Assembly: GCA_003552325.1 (NCBI GenBank) | Contig: PUKM01000253.1 | Location: forward strand, 1 to 11,398 | Source of the DNA: Natrialbaceae archaeon | GTDB lineage: Archaea > Halobacteriota > Halobacteria > Halobacteriales > Natrialbaceae | Reading direction: 5' to 3' | Length of the DNA stretch: 11,398 nucleotides | Shown here: in pieces, positions 1-6,628 of the stretch | Position numbering within the stretch: the stretch's first letter is position 1 | Layout of the letters: every line of letters starts with the position of its first letter | The notes under the pieces: generated by a model | What the model was told of the DNA's origin: nothing | Seen by the model: the letters and a program-made list of their open reading frames with translations, nothing else | Databases searched by the model: none | Translations under genes and position numbers: made by a program

Positions 1-2017
1 CGAGGTGATCGGCAATTCGCTCACAGCGGTCGGCGTCGTCCGCCAGCGCCAAGAGAGCAGTGACAGCGCTCCTGAATCGTTCGGACGCGGCTGTTTCGTC
101 GGCGTCGACCGACTGGCGCAGGAACGTCGTTGCCCACTCCTCGTGGACGGTCCGATAGCCGCCGTCCTGTTGTGCGAAAATGACGCGCCCCTCGAGTCGG
201 TCGAGGATGTCGTCGACGGCGTCGAACGCATCGGGTTCGGCAACGGCATACAACAGCACGCGTTCGAAGCCAACTCCTGCGGCGATAAGCGTGTGTGTGA
301 GCATACAGACCCTCACTGCCAGCTCGTCGTCTCCGAACGCGTCACGAACGGACGCGACCGCGTCCTCGAGTGCCGTTGGCTCGGCTGCCAGCGGATCGGC
401 ATAGGTTGCTAACCGGTGTGTCAGCCGAAGCAGTTCGTGGGATTCCGTACCGCCGGGTGCGGATTCGTCACGGACTGCCTCCCAGAGACGCTCGGGGGAG
501 ACCTCAACGGATCGGCCGACGGTTTGTGAAAAGTGCTCGACGAGTCGTGCACAGTCGTCTTCGTCTATCGACGGCATCGGGACGACCTCGAGGTCGGGCT
601 CGGCTACTGGTTGTTCGGTATGACCGCGACGGTCACGGTTGTGCCACTCGTGCTTTCGGGAATCGAGCAGGAAGCTCACGGTCTCGCTCTCGGCGAGTTC
701 CTCGAGGACCTCGAAGATGGCGTCGGCATCCGAACGGACCGCGTCTTCGACGACCACGAGAGCGTGCCCCTCCGCGGCAGTAAGAGTCGAAACGAGTTCG
801 TCGACTGCTTCGAACGCGTGCCCGCGACCGCTCTCGCGATAGAGCACGGGACCACGATCGGCCCCATACCACGAACAGGCGATTTGCTTACACATCGTAC
901 TCTTTCCAGACCCCGGTGGCCCGATCAGGAGAGCACTCGCCCCTGTCGTCAGCGTCGTCGTGAGTGTGTCCGACAGCGTGTCGTCCCCGTGAGACGGCGC
1001 ACCACCCCCATCGAAGCGGTCGACAGCGTATCCGGTGTGTACCTCTGCAATTGAGAGGCCGGTACGCCAGGCTGTCGGTGGATCAGCGACGGGTTTATCG
1101 AGGAAGTACGGCCCGCCGATCCGGACGAAGCCTGCTCGCTCGAGCGATGCTGGAAGTGTCTGACCGGGCATCACGAACTGACTGTCTGCGGTTTCAACTC
1201 CTCCGTCGGTATCGGGTGCCAATGCATCGGTTCGATCCGTCGCCTCGGACAAACACGCCTCATACTGGGATTCAGCCCACCGAATCGCAGCCGCTGTTTC
1301 GGTCACAACCACGCCGTGGAGCCCCCCACTCTCGTTCAGTACTGTGATGTGGGTCGTGATCGAAGCGTCAGACGAACGATCTTCGCTCTCGATGATGCTC
1401 ACGCCGACCGGGGGAACGGACCCAACGGACACCGCGAATCCATCTTCCTCGGCCATGACTGCCAGCTGCCTCGAGAAATCCGTACGCAGCGTTTCAAATA
1501 CCGCTGGGGCCACGACAAGTTCAGCCGGTTTCCCCTCAGTAACCACGTGCTCATAGAGGCGCCTGACATGGCGAGGATCGTCGAGTGTTGGAACGAGTGC
1601 TCGATACCTGGTAGCCGTGGCGAGATCCTCGAGCAGTCGCTCGAGCGGTCGGTAGGTCGCAGGACCGCGTACCGGGAGGACCTCCCCACCGATGATCGCT
1701 TCGGGATCGACGCCCGGTGGAGTGGGGAGTGGATCGAGCACGGACTTGGCAGCGAGGATGTCATCGAACTCCTCGAGAAACGACGTCAACCGGTTGTGGG
1801 CGAACCAGCCAGCGGTTGTCGCCTCGAAGCCGTTGTCCCCACGCTCGATGAGGCCAATCGCCTCGAGGTCGTTTATGGCTCGATTGATCGTCGACCGGGA
1901 GTGTGACGTCTCATCGACGAGATCACGGACGTATGCCGGTGAGCGACAGAGACACGACAACACGTCGAGACGCTTGAGGAGTACCGCGGTGTCTTCGATT
2001 CGGTTCGGACGGCTCAT
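1..2017 (-). CDS. wHTH / FilR1-like regulator fused to a STAND-like P-loop NTPase (C-terminus beyond left edge)
   Basis: An uninterrupted frame runs from an ATG at 2017 off the left edge, giving 672 visible residues. Residues 8-72 form a winged helix-turn-helix (SHSRSTINRAINDLEAIGLI is the recognition helix and following turn). Residues 115-258 resemble the FilR1 (DUF1724) domain of archaeal regulators, with an alpha/beta core, an ELVVAP strand and a final RWAESQYEACLSEA helix. Residues 360-560 hold a P-loop NTPase: Walker A GPPGSGKST (366-374), Walker B LVVVED (420-425) and an arginine after strand 4 in FLLDSRK, as in STAND or AAA-type ATPases. The rest, to 672, is helical and acidic and could be a winged-helix or repeat arm. 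FilR1 regulators usually end near residue 260, so the NTPase half is an addition. Predicted role: cytoplasmic DNA-binding switch driven by ATP; ligand and targets unknown. The domain reading is by eye. I am sure of the gene and moderately sure of the domains. Confidence 0.85.
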   Translation of the reverse strand, partial: MSRPNRIEDTAVLLKRLDVLSCLCRSPAYVRDLVDETSHSRSTINRAINDLEAIGLIERGDNGFEATTAGWFAHNRLTSFLEEFDDILAAKSVLDPLPTPPGVDPEAIIGGEVLPVRGPATYRPLERLLEDLATATRYRALVPTLDDPRHVRRLYEHVVTEGKPAELVVAPAVFETLRTDFSRQLAVMAEEDGFAVSVGSVPPVGVSIIESEDRSSDASITTHITVLNESGGLHGVVVTETAAAIRWAESQYEACLSEATDRTDALAPDTDGGVETADSQFVMPGQTLPASLERAGFVRIGGPYFLDKPVADPPTAWRTGLSIAEVHTGYAVDRFDGGGAPSHGDDTLSDTLTTTLTTGASALLIGPPGSGKSTMCKQIACSWYGADRGPVLYRESGRGHAFEAVDELVSTLTAAEGHALVVVEDAVRSDADAIFEVLEELAESETVSFLLDSRKHEWHNRDRRGHTEQPVAEPDLEVVPMPSIDEDDCARLVEHFSQTVGRSVEVSPERLWEAVRDESAPGGTESHELLRLTHRLATYADPLAAEPTALEDAVASVRDAFGDDELAVRVCMLTHTLIAAGVGFERVLLYAVAEPDAFDAVDDILDRLEGRVIFAQQDGGYRTVHEEWATTFLRQSVDADETAASERFRSAVTALLALADDADRCERIADHL

Positions 2018-2022
2018 TTATT

Positions 2023-2041
2023 TAGCCAGTAGACTATGCTA
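2023..2041. promoter_or_regulatory. possible operator between TATA box and start codon
   Basis: TAGC and GCTA arms, separated by 11 bases, lie between the TATA box and the ATG at 2017, where a bound protein would block transcription. The arms are only 4 bp, so chance is a real alternative. If real, autoregulation by the HTH protein encoded downstream would be the simplest reading. Confidence 0.2.
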
Positions 2042-2045
2042 CATT

Positions 2046-2060
2046 GACTTATACTCTCGG
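2046..2060 (-). promoter_or_regulatory. probable TATA/BRE of the HTH-NTPase gene
   Basis: Read on the minus strand, CCGAGAGTATAAGT lies 30-43 bases before the ATG at 2017. A TATA-like AGTATAAG there would start a transcript about 5-10 bases before the start codon, typical of nearly leaderless haloarchaeal mRNAs. No Shine-Dalgarno is visible. Confidence 0.5.
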
Positions 2061-2116
2061 AGGGGTCCGGAAGGATCTGGAATCGGTGAGCCTCTTCCTC
2101 CTGTCACCACACGCAC

Positions 2117-2374
2117 CTACAGCGTCACAGACGCGATCACGACCACGCTTCCGACAGCGATCACCCACCACGGGCTTTTGACCGTTCCCGACCAGCGCTC
2201 GACGACCGCGTCCGGTCCTGCCGCGAACACCGCAACCAGCGCGATCGCCAAGATAAACAGTGCCAGTTCAAAGAGCGTTGACGTGAGCACGGCTGCCGCC
2301 ACACCCACGGTGAACGTGACACCGAGGAAAGCCATCCAGTCCCGACCGCTCCAGTCGTCACTGTGTTTGCTCAT
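2117..2374 (-). CDS. small membrane protein, three predicted helices
   Basis: An 85-residue frame with ATG at 2374. After a polar N-terminus (MSKHSDDWSGRDW) come hydrophobic stretches at about 13-31, 33-52 and 68-84, with a short acidic loop between the second and third. No catalytic or binding motif is seen and I do not recognise a family. It ends 99 bp before the HTH-NTPase gene, which reads the same way, but that gene has its own TATA box, so co-transcription is uncertain. A weak TATA-like TGATTTACA (minus strand, near 2399-2407) lies about 29 bases upstream of the ATG, suggesting a leaderless transcript. The membrane-like composition supports a real gene over the competing plus-strand frame, which is Ser/Thr/Arg-rich and unlike a haloarchaeal protein. 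Confidence 0.6.
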   Translation of the reverse strand: MSKHSDDWSGRDWMAFLGVTFTVGVAAAVLTSTLFELALFILAIALVAVFAAGPDAVVERWSGTVKSPWWVIAVGSVVVIASVTL

Positions 2375-2499
2375 GTCTCAGCGTGATCGCACGGGAGGTG
2401 TAAATCACCGGGACGATTCCTCGGCTGCGGGAATCTTGGACCTTGAAAAGACGATACTACAGACCACACATCATTTCCTCGAGACTCCATCGGTGACCA

Positions 2500-2619
2500 G
2501 TGCCCCACGCATCCCTGTCACGAGACGCTGGTGGCGTCGTCCGAGCCGACATCACGGCGTTCGAGTCGGCCACAGCAGCGTCGTCGTTCGAGGCCGGTGA
2601 GGAGGTCCGGCTGGCGTGA
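2500..2619 (+). pseudogene. possible 3' remnant of a gene (39 codons)
   Basis: From a GTG at 2500 to TGA at 2617-2619 the frame reads as an acidic, Ala/Glu-rich peptide (RADITAFESATAASSFEAGE, then EVRLA and stop) with mainly G or C in the third position, like the tail of a real haloarchaeal gene. An in-frame stop at 2494-2496 closes it upstream. The end of this frame shares CGGCTGGCGTGAGA with the end of the Mrr-like gene at 4828-4841. It could also be a tiny intact gene or chance. Confidence 0.22.
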
Positions 2620-2621
2620 GA
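2608..2621 (+). repeat. 14-bp direct repeat, left copy (partner at 4828-4841)
   Basis: CGGCTGGCGTGAGA occurs here and at 4828-4841, covering the last codons and stop of two different frames, and the bases after it stay similar (GACAGAGAC against CACGAGACA). The copies bracket the whole Mrr-like gene. A match this long could arise by chance in a GC-rich 11-kb window. Confidence 0.35.
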
Positions 2622-2679
2622 GACAGAGACCGCGGTTGCGCTGATGGAACCGTAGGCTATCATGGCCCTTCGTGTCAGA

Positions 2680-2691
2680 GAAAGTGCTAAC
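2680..2691 (+). promoter_or_regulatory. weak BRE/TATA-like element ahead of the Mrr-like gene
   Basis: GAAAGTGCTAAC is centred about 29 bases before the ATG at 2716, the spacing of a leaderless haloarchaeal promoter. The TATA match is poor. This spacing is one reason to prefer the ATG at 2716 over the in-frame ATG at 2662. Confidence 0.3.
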
Positions 2692-2715
2692 ACGAATCAG
2701 TCGAAAGCATCAGGC

Positions 2716-4839
2716 ATGAAACGGTTCCTTCGCTACGTCCTCTACCGCGAAAGCTATCGACTGCTTCGAGGGGCGATGCGAGAGTCGCCGGATTCGGGGG
2801 GATCGGACCCGATCGAACCGGGGAAGGCCCTCGAGGAGGGGAGAGCGGAGCCACCAACCACCGTCCAGCTCGAGTCCGCGGAGCAACTCAAAGCGGCGCT
2901 CCAGCGGATGGACGCCTACGATTTCGAGCACTTCGTGGGCGACCTCTGGGAGCGAATGGGGTGGCAGACGGAGGTGTCGACGGCAACCGCGGACAAAGGC
3001 GTCGACGTGATCGCACGAAAGTCGAGCCCGTACGAGCAAACGCTGGTGATTCAAGCGAAGCGTTACGGCCCGAACACGACGGTTGGCTCGCCGGAGGTCC
3101 AGCAGTACGCGAGCCTGCGCCACCAGTACGACGGCGTCGATAAGGTGTTGCTCGTCACGACGAACCGGTACACGAATCAAGGCAAAGAACTCGCCGAGCG
3201 ATTGAACGTCAAGTGCATCAACGGCGACGAACTCGTCCAGTTGATCCTCGAGCACGATGCCCTCGACCTGGTTGCGGCGTACCTCGATTTCGTGACGATC
3301 GAGCGGACGTCGGCGACGGAGACGACGGACGACGCCGAACCGGAACCAGCGACGGCCACCACAGCCGACGCCACGTCGACCACCCAATCCACGGAAGCCC
3401 CGACGAAACGGGGATCACCGCCAGCCACGCCGTGGCAGGCAGTGATCGCAGCGGCGACGATCAGTTGGGTCGTCGTCTTTTTCAGTGTCCTCGTTCTCCC
3501 CGAGTCGGTGTGGGGGCTGTTGTTTTTCACGACGTGGGTTGCGCTGCCCGTGGGGATCGCACTGGACGCTCGTCGCCTCGCCGACGTGACCGCCTGGCCC
3601 CGATACACGTGGGCGTACGTGCTCGCCTCGCTGCTCTGGTTCGCCGCCGTGATTCCCGGTCTCGTCTATCTCTGGCGACGGCGGTCGGTGCCGCTCGAGG
3701 GCGGCCCCGAGATGACGGGTGCGGACGGCGAGACGTCGGATGACCGCGATCCAGACACAATCGACAAACCAAACCGGGGACCAACTGAAACAGCCGAAGC
3801 CAACCCTACTGAATCGACGGCGACAACTCGAGGGACGAGCGATGACGACGCGACGGACGATCGAACCGCCACTCGAGTCATCGGCTACGAGGACGACCAG
3901 TACACGTGTCAGGTCGAGCGATCACCAAACGGGGCCTGGGTCGTCGCCATCGGTCGGGGGACGGCTGTCGACGACGCTCGAGTGTTCGTCTACGACGAAG
4001 GCGGATTGCAGTGGAGCGAGCGTCTCGAAGAGCCGACGCTGGCGAGGATAGCGAACACGGGCCGGAGCGCCGTCATCGATGGGCTCGATCCCGACGAGCA
4101 CGCCGCGAAGGTACAGGTGTTCGACGCGGATGGCACACCGGGGTTGACCCACTACCTCAACGCCGACGTTGCCGACTGTGCGATGACGCCGGACGGGACC
4201 ACCCTGGCCGTCACGACACACCACCCGGACGACAGCGTCGTTATCTTCGACCTCGAGACGGGTGAACGGCGGGCGAACACGGCGCTGGCGTCCGAGGGTG
4301 TGAGGGACGTGACGATCGAGGAGGCAGATGGAACGGCCACCATCGTCCTCCGTCCCAGTGCAACCGAGGAGCCGGTGTACGCGGTCGATTTCGACGGCAA
4401 TATCGTCTGGGAAGAAGATGCTGGGGACCAAACCGATCGGGGAGACGGTGACGACCGCGGAGAGCCAGCACGGATACGCGAGACAATTGAATCCCTCGGT
4501 GAAGCCTACGAGGCTGCCGAGACGGAGCCGGAACGGAACGAGATCGCCCACTCGTTAGCCGACGCCCACTGGTCGCTGGCGACTGCCGACGGGGTAGACG
4601 ACGACACAGCCCAGCGCCACCTCGAGCGAGCCAAAGAGCGCTACTTCGAGTTGCTCCCGTGGTACGAGGGGAAAGCCGGCGCTGCGAGGGTCCTCCGGGA
4701 ACAGGGGACGCTGGCACTCGAGGGTGGCGACGAAACGCGGGCAGCGGCGTGTTTCCAGGAGATCGAACAGCTCGAGACGGAGTACAACGTCCAGTTACTG
4801 ACCGACGAAGACGAGCGCGTGCTCGAACGGCTGGCGTGA
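2716..4839 (+). CDS. membrane-anchored Mrr-type nuclease with beta-repeat and helical C-terminal domains
   Basis: 707 residues. An in-frame ATG at 2662 would add 18 residues, but the basic, haloarchaeal-looking start MKRFLRYVLYRE favours 2716. Domains in order: linker 20-60; Mrr-type PD-(D/E)xK nuclease about 63-180, with DFEHFVGDLWERMGW, the catalytic Asp of GVDVIA (D97), QAKR (Q113, K115) and VLLVTTNRYT; Thr/Ala-rich linker 198-236; membrane segments about 238-263, 266-283 and 297-320, the last ending in basic RRRS; acidic Thr/Asp linker 325-386; beta-rich repeats 387-566 (SPNGAWVVAIGRG, TPDGTTLAVT, VVIFDLETG, VYAVDFDGNIVWEE), like WD40/PQQ blades but too few for a full propeller; and a helical TPR-like C-terminus 585-707. 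Mrr-family nucleases cut modified or foreign DNA. Here the catalytic motif looks intact, so an active membrane-tethered nuclease is likely. Three helices would put the C-terminus outside the cell, whereas RRRS suggests inside; the last hydrophobic stretch may be a hairpin. Partner and trigger unknown. Confidence 0.88.
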   Translation: MKRFLRYVLYRESYRLLRGAMRESPDSGGSDPIEPGKALEEGRAEPPTTVQLESAEQLKAALQRMDAYDFEHFVGDLWERMGWQTEVSTATADKGVDVIARKSSPYEQTLVIQAKRYGPNTTVGSPEVQQYASLRHQYDGVDKVLLVTTNRYTNQGKELAERLNVKCINGDELVQLILEHDALDLVAAYLDFVTIERTSATETTDDAEPEPATATTADATSTTQSTEAPTKRGSPPATPWQAVIAAATISWVVVFFSVLVLPESVWGLLFFTTWVALPVGIALDARRLADVTAWPRYTWAYVLASLLWFAAVIPGLVYLWRRRSVPLEGGPEMTGADGETSDDRDPDTIDKPNRGPTETAEANPTESTATTRGTSDDDATDDRTATRVIGYEDDQYTCQVERSPNGAWVVAIGRGTAVDDARVFVYDEGGLQWSERLEEPTLARIANTGRSAVIDGLDPDEHAAKVQVFDADGTPGLTHYLNADVADCAMTPDGTTLAVTTHHPDDSVVIFDLETGERRANTALASEGVRDVTIEEADGTATIVLRPSATEEPVYAVDFDGNIVWEEDAGDQTDRGDGDDRGEPARIRETIESLGEAYEAAETEPERNEIAHSLADAHWSLATADGVDDDTAQRHLERAKERYFELLPWYEGKAGAARVLREQGTLALEGGDETRAAACFQEIEQLETEYNVQLLTDEDERVLERLA

Positions 4840-4841
4840 GA
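4828..4841 (+). repeat. 14-bp direct repeat, right copy (partner at 2608-2621)
   Basis: This copy covers the end of the Mrr-like gene (Arg-Leu-Ala-stop), identical over 14 bases to the sequence ahead of that gene. Confidence 0.35.
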
Positions 4842-4842
4842 C

Positions 4843-4860
4843 ACGAGACAGTACCCTTTT
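4843..4860 (+). promoter_or_regulatory. promoter-like box and T-run upstream of the dUTPase gene
   Basis: ACGAGACAGTACCCTTTT follows the Mrr-gene stop and ends 25 bases before the dUTPase ATG. A near-copy lies before the next gene (5372-5389). The position fits a BRE/TATA of a leaderless transcript; the T-run could also help end the upstream transcript. Confidence 0.4.
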
Positions 4861-4885
4861 CTCGCCGCCGCGTCGTGTCGGGTAC

Positions 4886-5365
4886 ATGTATCGCGCCGGC
4901 ACTTTCGTCGCCGACTACGTCACGCCAACGGCCACCGACCAAGTACAGCCAAACGGCGTCGACCTGACCCTGGACGTCGTGTTCGACCAACTCGAGCCCG
5001 GCCGGATCAGCCGCAACGGCAAAGAGATCGGTGAGCGGGTCGCCCGCCCACTCGAGCAACTCGAGCGAAAAGCGCCGGATACGTACTACCTGCCCGTCGG
5101 CTCGTACGTGGTCCGGTACGGTGAGCGGATCGAAATTCCCGAGGAGCACGTGGGCTTCGTTTACCCGCGGTCGTCGTTGTTACGCAACTCCTGTATGCTC
5201 AATACCGCCGTCTGGGATGCAGGGTATGCGGGTCGAGGCGAGGGGCTGTTGCAGGTCCACCAGGACATCGAACTCGAGCGTGGCGCCCGAATCGCGCAAC
5301 TCGTTTTTGCAACGGCCGCCCACGAGGAGGTGTACGACGGCAGCTATCAGGGCGAGAACCTGTAA
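4886..5365 (+). CDS. dut: deoxyuridine 5'-triphosphate nucleotidohydrolase (dUTPase)
   Basis: Hydrolyses dUTP to dUMP and pyrophosphate, keeping uracil out of DNA and supplying dUMP for thymidylate synthesis; a cytoplasmic trimer in this family. The 159 residues carry the dUTPase/dCTP-deaminase motifs: QPNGVDLTL (21-29), YPRSSLLRNS (93-102), VWDAGYAGRGEG (109-120), RIAQLVF (135-141) and a C-terminal YQGEN that should close over the nucleotide. The WDAGYAGRG form and the lack of a glutamate aligned with the deaminase catalytic residue point to a monofunctional dUTPase rather than a dCTP deaminase or bifunctional enzyme; the alignment is by eye. The ATG at 4886 is the first in frame and sits 25 bases after a promoter-like box. 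Lying near orc1 and the probable origin fits a DNA-metabolism role. Bifunctional dCTP deaminase is the main alternative. Confidence 0.85.
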   Translation: MYRAGTFVADYVTPTATDQVQPNGVDLTLDVVFDQLEPGRISRNGKEIGERVARPLEQLERKAPDTYYLPVGSYVVRYGERIEIPEEHVGFVYPRSSLLRNSCMLNTAVWDAGYAGRGEGLLQVHQDIELERGARIAQLVFATAAHEEVYDGSYQGENL

Positions 5366-5371
5366 CCACAG

Positions 5372-5389
5372 ACGAGAGTACCACTTTTT
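5372..5389 (+). promoter_or_regulatory. promoter-like box and T-run upstream of the YdjM-type gene
   Basis: ACGAGAGTACCACTTTTT follows the dUTPase stop and lies about 30 bases before the ATG at 5420. It closely resembles the box at 4843-4860, differing by two short gaps. It may be a promoter, a T-tract terminator, or both. Confidence 0.4.
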
Positions 5390-5419
5390 TCGTGTGTGAG
5401 TTCCTCGAGGACGGTGGCC

Positions 5420-5974
5420 ATGATGGCGACGACACACGTCCTGATCGGGCTGACGCTGGTTGCACCAGTCGCCTACGCCGTCCCGGAGCTGGCGGTGCCA
5501 CTCGCAGTGGGTGCCGTTCTCGGGGGGCTTGCTCCCGATATCGACCTCGTTTTTCGCCACCGGCGAACCTGTCACTTCCCGGTCGCCGGCGCGTTCGTCG
5601 CTATTCCGGCGGCCGTGATCGCCGCTGCCATCCAAAGCCCCCTCACAGCCGCCGTCGCGGCCTTCGCCCTGAGCGCCTGGGTCCACGCCGGAAGCGACAT
5701 CGCCGGCGGCGGTCCCGAAATGGACCCCTGGACCAACCCCACGGATCGGGCCGTCTACGATCACGTTCGCGGGCAGTGGATCCGCCCACGCCGCTGGATC
5801 CGATACGATGGCGCGCCCGAGGACGCACTGCTCGTGGCGCTGCTGGCCATGCCGCTGTTGCTGGTTTACGATGGGGCAATCCGCCTACTCGTCGGTGGTA
5901 CCCTCGTCCTCTCGGTTGGCTACGCCCTCTTTCGACGCCGACTCGTGGAGTGGACGCCCGACTGGCTCGAATAG
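5420..5974 (+). CDS. YdjM/DUF457-type membrane-bound metal-dependent hydrolase
   Basis: 184 residues from the ATG at 5420 (GGTGG lies a few bases upstream; ATG at 5423 or the GTG at 5396 are alternatives). It has the pattern of the YdjM family of putative membrane metal hydrolases: an N-terminal ATTHVLIGL with H6, then APDID (D40, D42), the HRRTCHF stretch (H47, H52) after the second helix, and WVHAGSD (H89, D93) at the end of another helix. These His/Asp residues could bind a metal at the membrane face. Hydrophobic segments fall at about 8-22, 24-39, 55-72, 75-92, 132-148 and 150-168. A polar, Arg/Trp-rich loop at 95-128 is specific to this protein or its close relatives. The substrate is not known for the family; bacterial members have been linked to phospholipid or SOS-related functions. 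It lies between dut and the CopD-like gene on the same strand. Confidence 0.75.
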   Translation: MMATTHVLIGLTLVAPVAYAVPELAVPLAVGAVLGGLAPDIDLVFRHRRTCHFPVAGAFVAIPAAVIAAAIQSPLTAAVAAFALSAWVHAGSDIAGGGPEMDPWTNPTDRAVYDHVRGQWIRPRRWIRYDGAPEDALLVALLAMPLLLVYDGAIRLLVGGTLVLSVGYALFRRRLVEWTPDWLE

Positions 5975-6043
5975 GGACTAAAAAACGATCCGGATCCGTG
6001 ACGAGTCGCAACGCTGATACCCCCGGTGTTCGACCCTTCGCGT

Positions 6044-6523
6044 ATGGTTGTCGACACACTCTCTCGGCTGCTCCACCTGGTGTTCGCGGGACTCTGGGCG
6101 GGCAGCGTCGTCTACGTCGCACTCGCAGTCTTACCACTCGCCCGTGATGGCGCGTTCAATACGACCAAACCCCTCGAGGTCCTCTCGAGTCGCCTGACGA
6201 CCCTATCTCGGGTCAGTGCGCTCGTCCTGTTTCTCACCGGCAGTCACCTCGCGGCAGCAATCTACACCGTCGACGGTGATGGTGGTCCGGGCCTGTTCAC
6301 CTCCCTCGAGGGACAACTCGTCATCGTCATGATCGTCCTCTGGGTGGCGTTGGCTGGACTCGTCGAGATCGGTGCAAAACGCTTCGAATCCGGGCTCAAT
6401 GGAAAGAAACTTCGTGAACCGGCACACCAGGCGCTCCCGTTCTTCCGGGCGGCCGCCGTCGTTGCAGTTCTCTTACTGGTTATTGGTGGACTCATCACGT
6501 CTGGTGGACTACACGCCTTCTAA
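6044..6523 (+). CDS. CopD-family-like membrane protein
   Basis: 159 residues with four hydrophobic segments, at about 8-31, 56-76, 88-110 and 132-153. The first has LLHLVFAGLWAGSVVYVALA, the His-then-Trp-Gly pattern of CopD/DUF2269-type integral membrane proteins; H11 and a histidine in the second helix (LTGSHLAAAIY) could bind copper or heme. Family members are annotated as copper-resistance or transport proteins, but the true substrate here is not shown. The ATG at 6044 begins just before the first helix; a GTG at 6026 would add six residues and is less likely. The gene starts 69 bp after the YdjM-type gene on the same strand. A weak TGATAC element about 6012-6023 sits near -27, so it may have its own promoter. 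No copper chaperone or other copper gene is nearby. Confidence 0.7.
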   Translation: MVVDTLSRLLHLVFAGLWAGSVVYVALAVLPLARDGAFNTTKPLEVLSSRLTTLSRVSALVLFLTGSHLAAAIYTVDGDGGPGLFTSLEGQLVIVMIVLWVALAGLVEIGAKRFESGLNGKKLREPAHQALPFFRAAAVVAVLLLVIGGLITSGGLHAF

Positions 6524-6589
6524 GTACATTTAACGGGAGAATTCGAACCCGTCATCGAACCAGATAGCTGTCAACAAAATGTATTCTTG

Positions 6590-6603
6590 CGAAAGATACT
6601 TAC
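6590..6603 (+). promoter_or_regulatory. leaderless promoter (BRE + TATA) of the 6629 gene
   Basis: CGAAAGATACTTAC is centred about 30 bases before the ATG at 6629, in an AT-richer stretch. The purine-rich CGAAA matches the haloarchaeal BRE and ATACTTA the TATA box. Transcription would begin within a few bases of the ATG, so the mRNA has little or no leader. This is the clearest core promoter in the window. Confidence 0.65.
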
Positions 6604-6628
6604 TCAGTTGCTGTAAGGTTTCGCCATA

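Larger units (their letters stand above)
2375..2715. other. 341-bp gap without a convincing gene
   Basis: Both strands were read. The minus-strand frame from a GTG at 2693 to 2457 is Ser/Arg-rich and lacks haloarchaeal acidity, so it is probably a shadow. The only stretch with native-looking codon use is a 39-codon plus-strand frame listed separately. The upstream ends carry weak promoter-like signals for the two flanking divergent genes. Confidence 0.6.

Noticed and set aside
1692..2600. 302-codon plus-strand frame
   Set aside because: Ser/Thr/Arg-rich, antisense to the NTPase gene and the small membrane protein; lacks haloarchaeal acidity.
2457..2693. 78-codon minus-strand frame from a GTG
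   Set aside because: Ser/Arg-rich, no motif, composition typical of a shadow of the opposite strand.
2710..3387. 225-codon minus-strand frame
   Set aside because: Arg/Val-rich antisense shadow of the Mrr nuclease domain.
4241..5149. 302-codon minus-strand frame
   Set aside because: Overlaps the ends of two well-supported genes in antisense; Arg/Pro/Ser-rich.
5392..6147. 251-codon plus-strand frame
   Set aside because: Arg/Pro-rich frameshadow of the YdjM-type gene, which has clear motifs in another frame.
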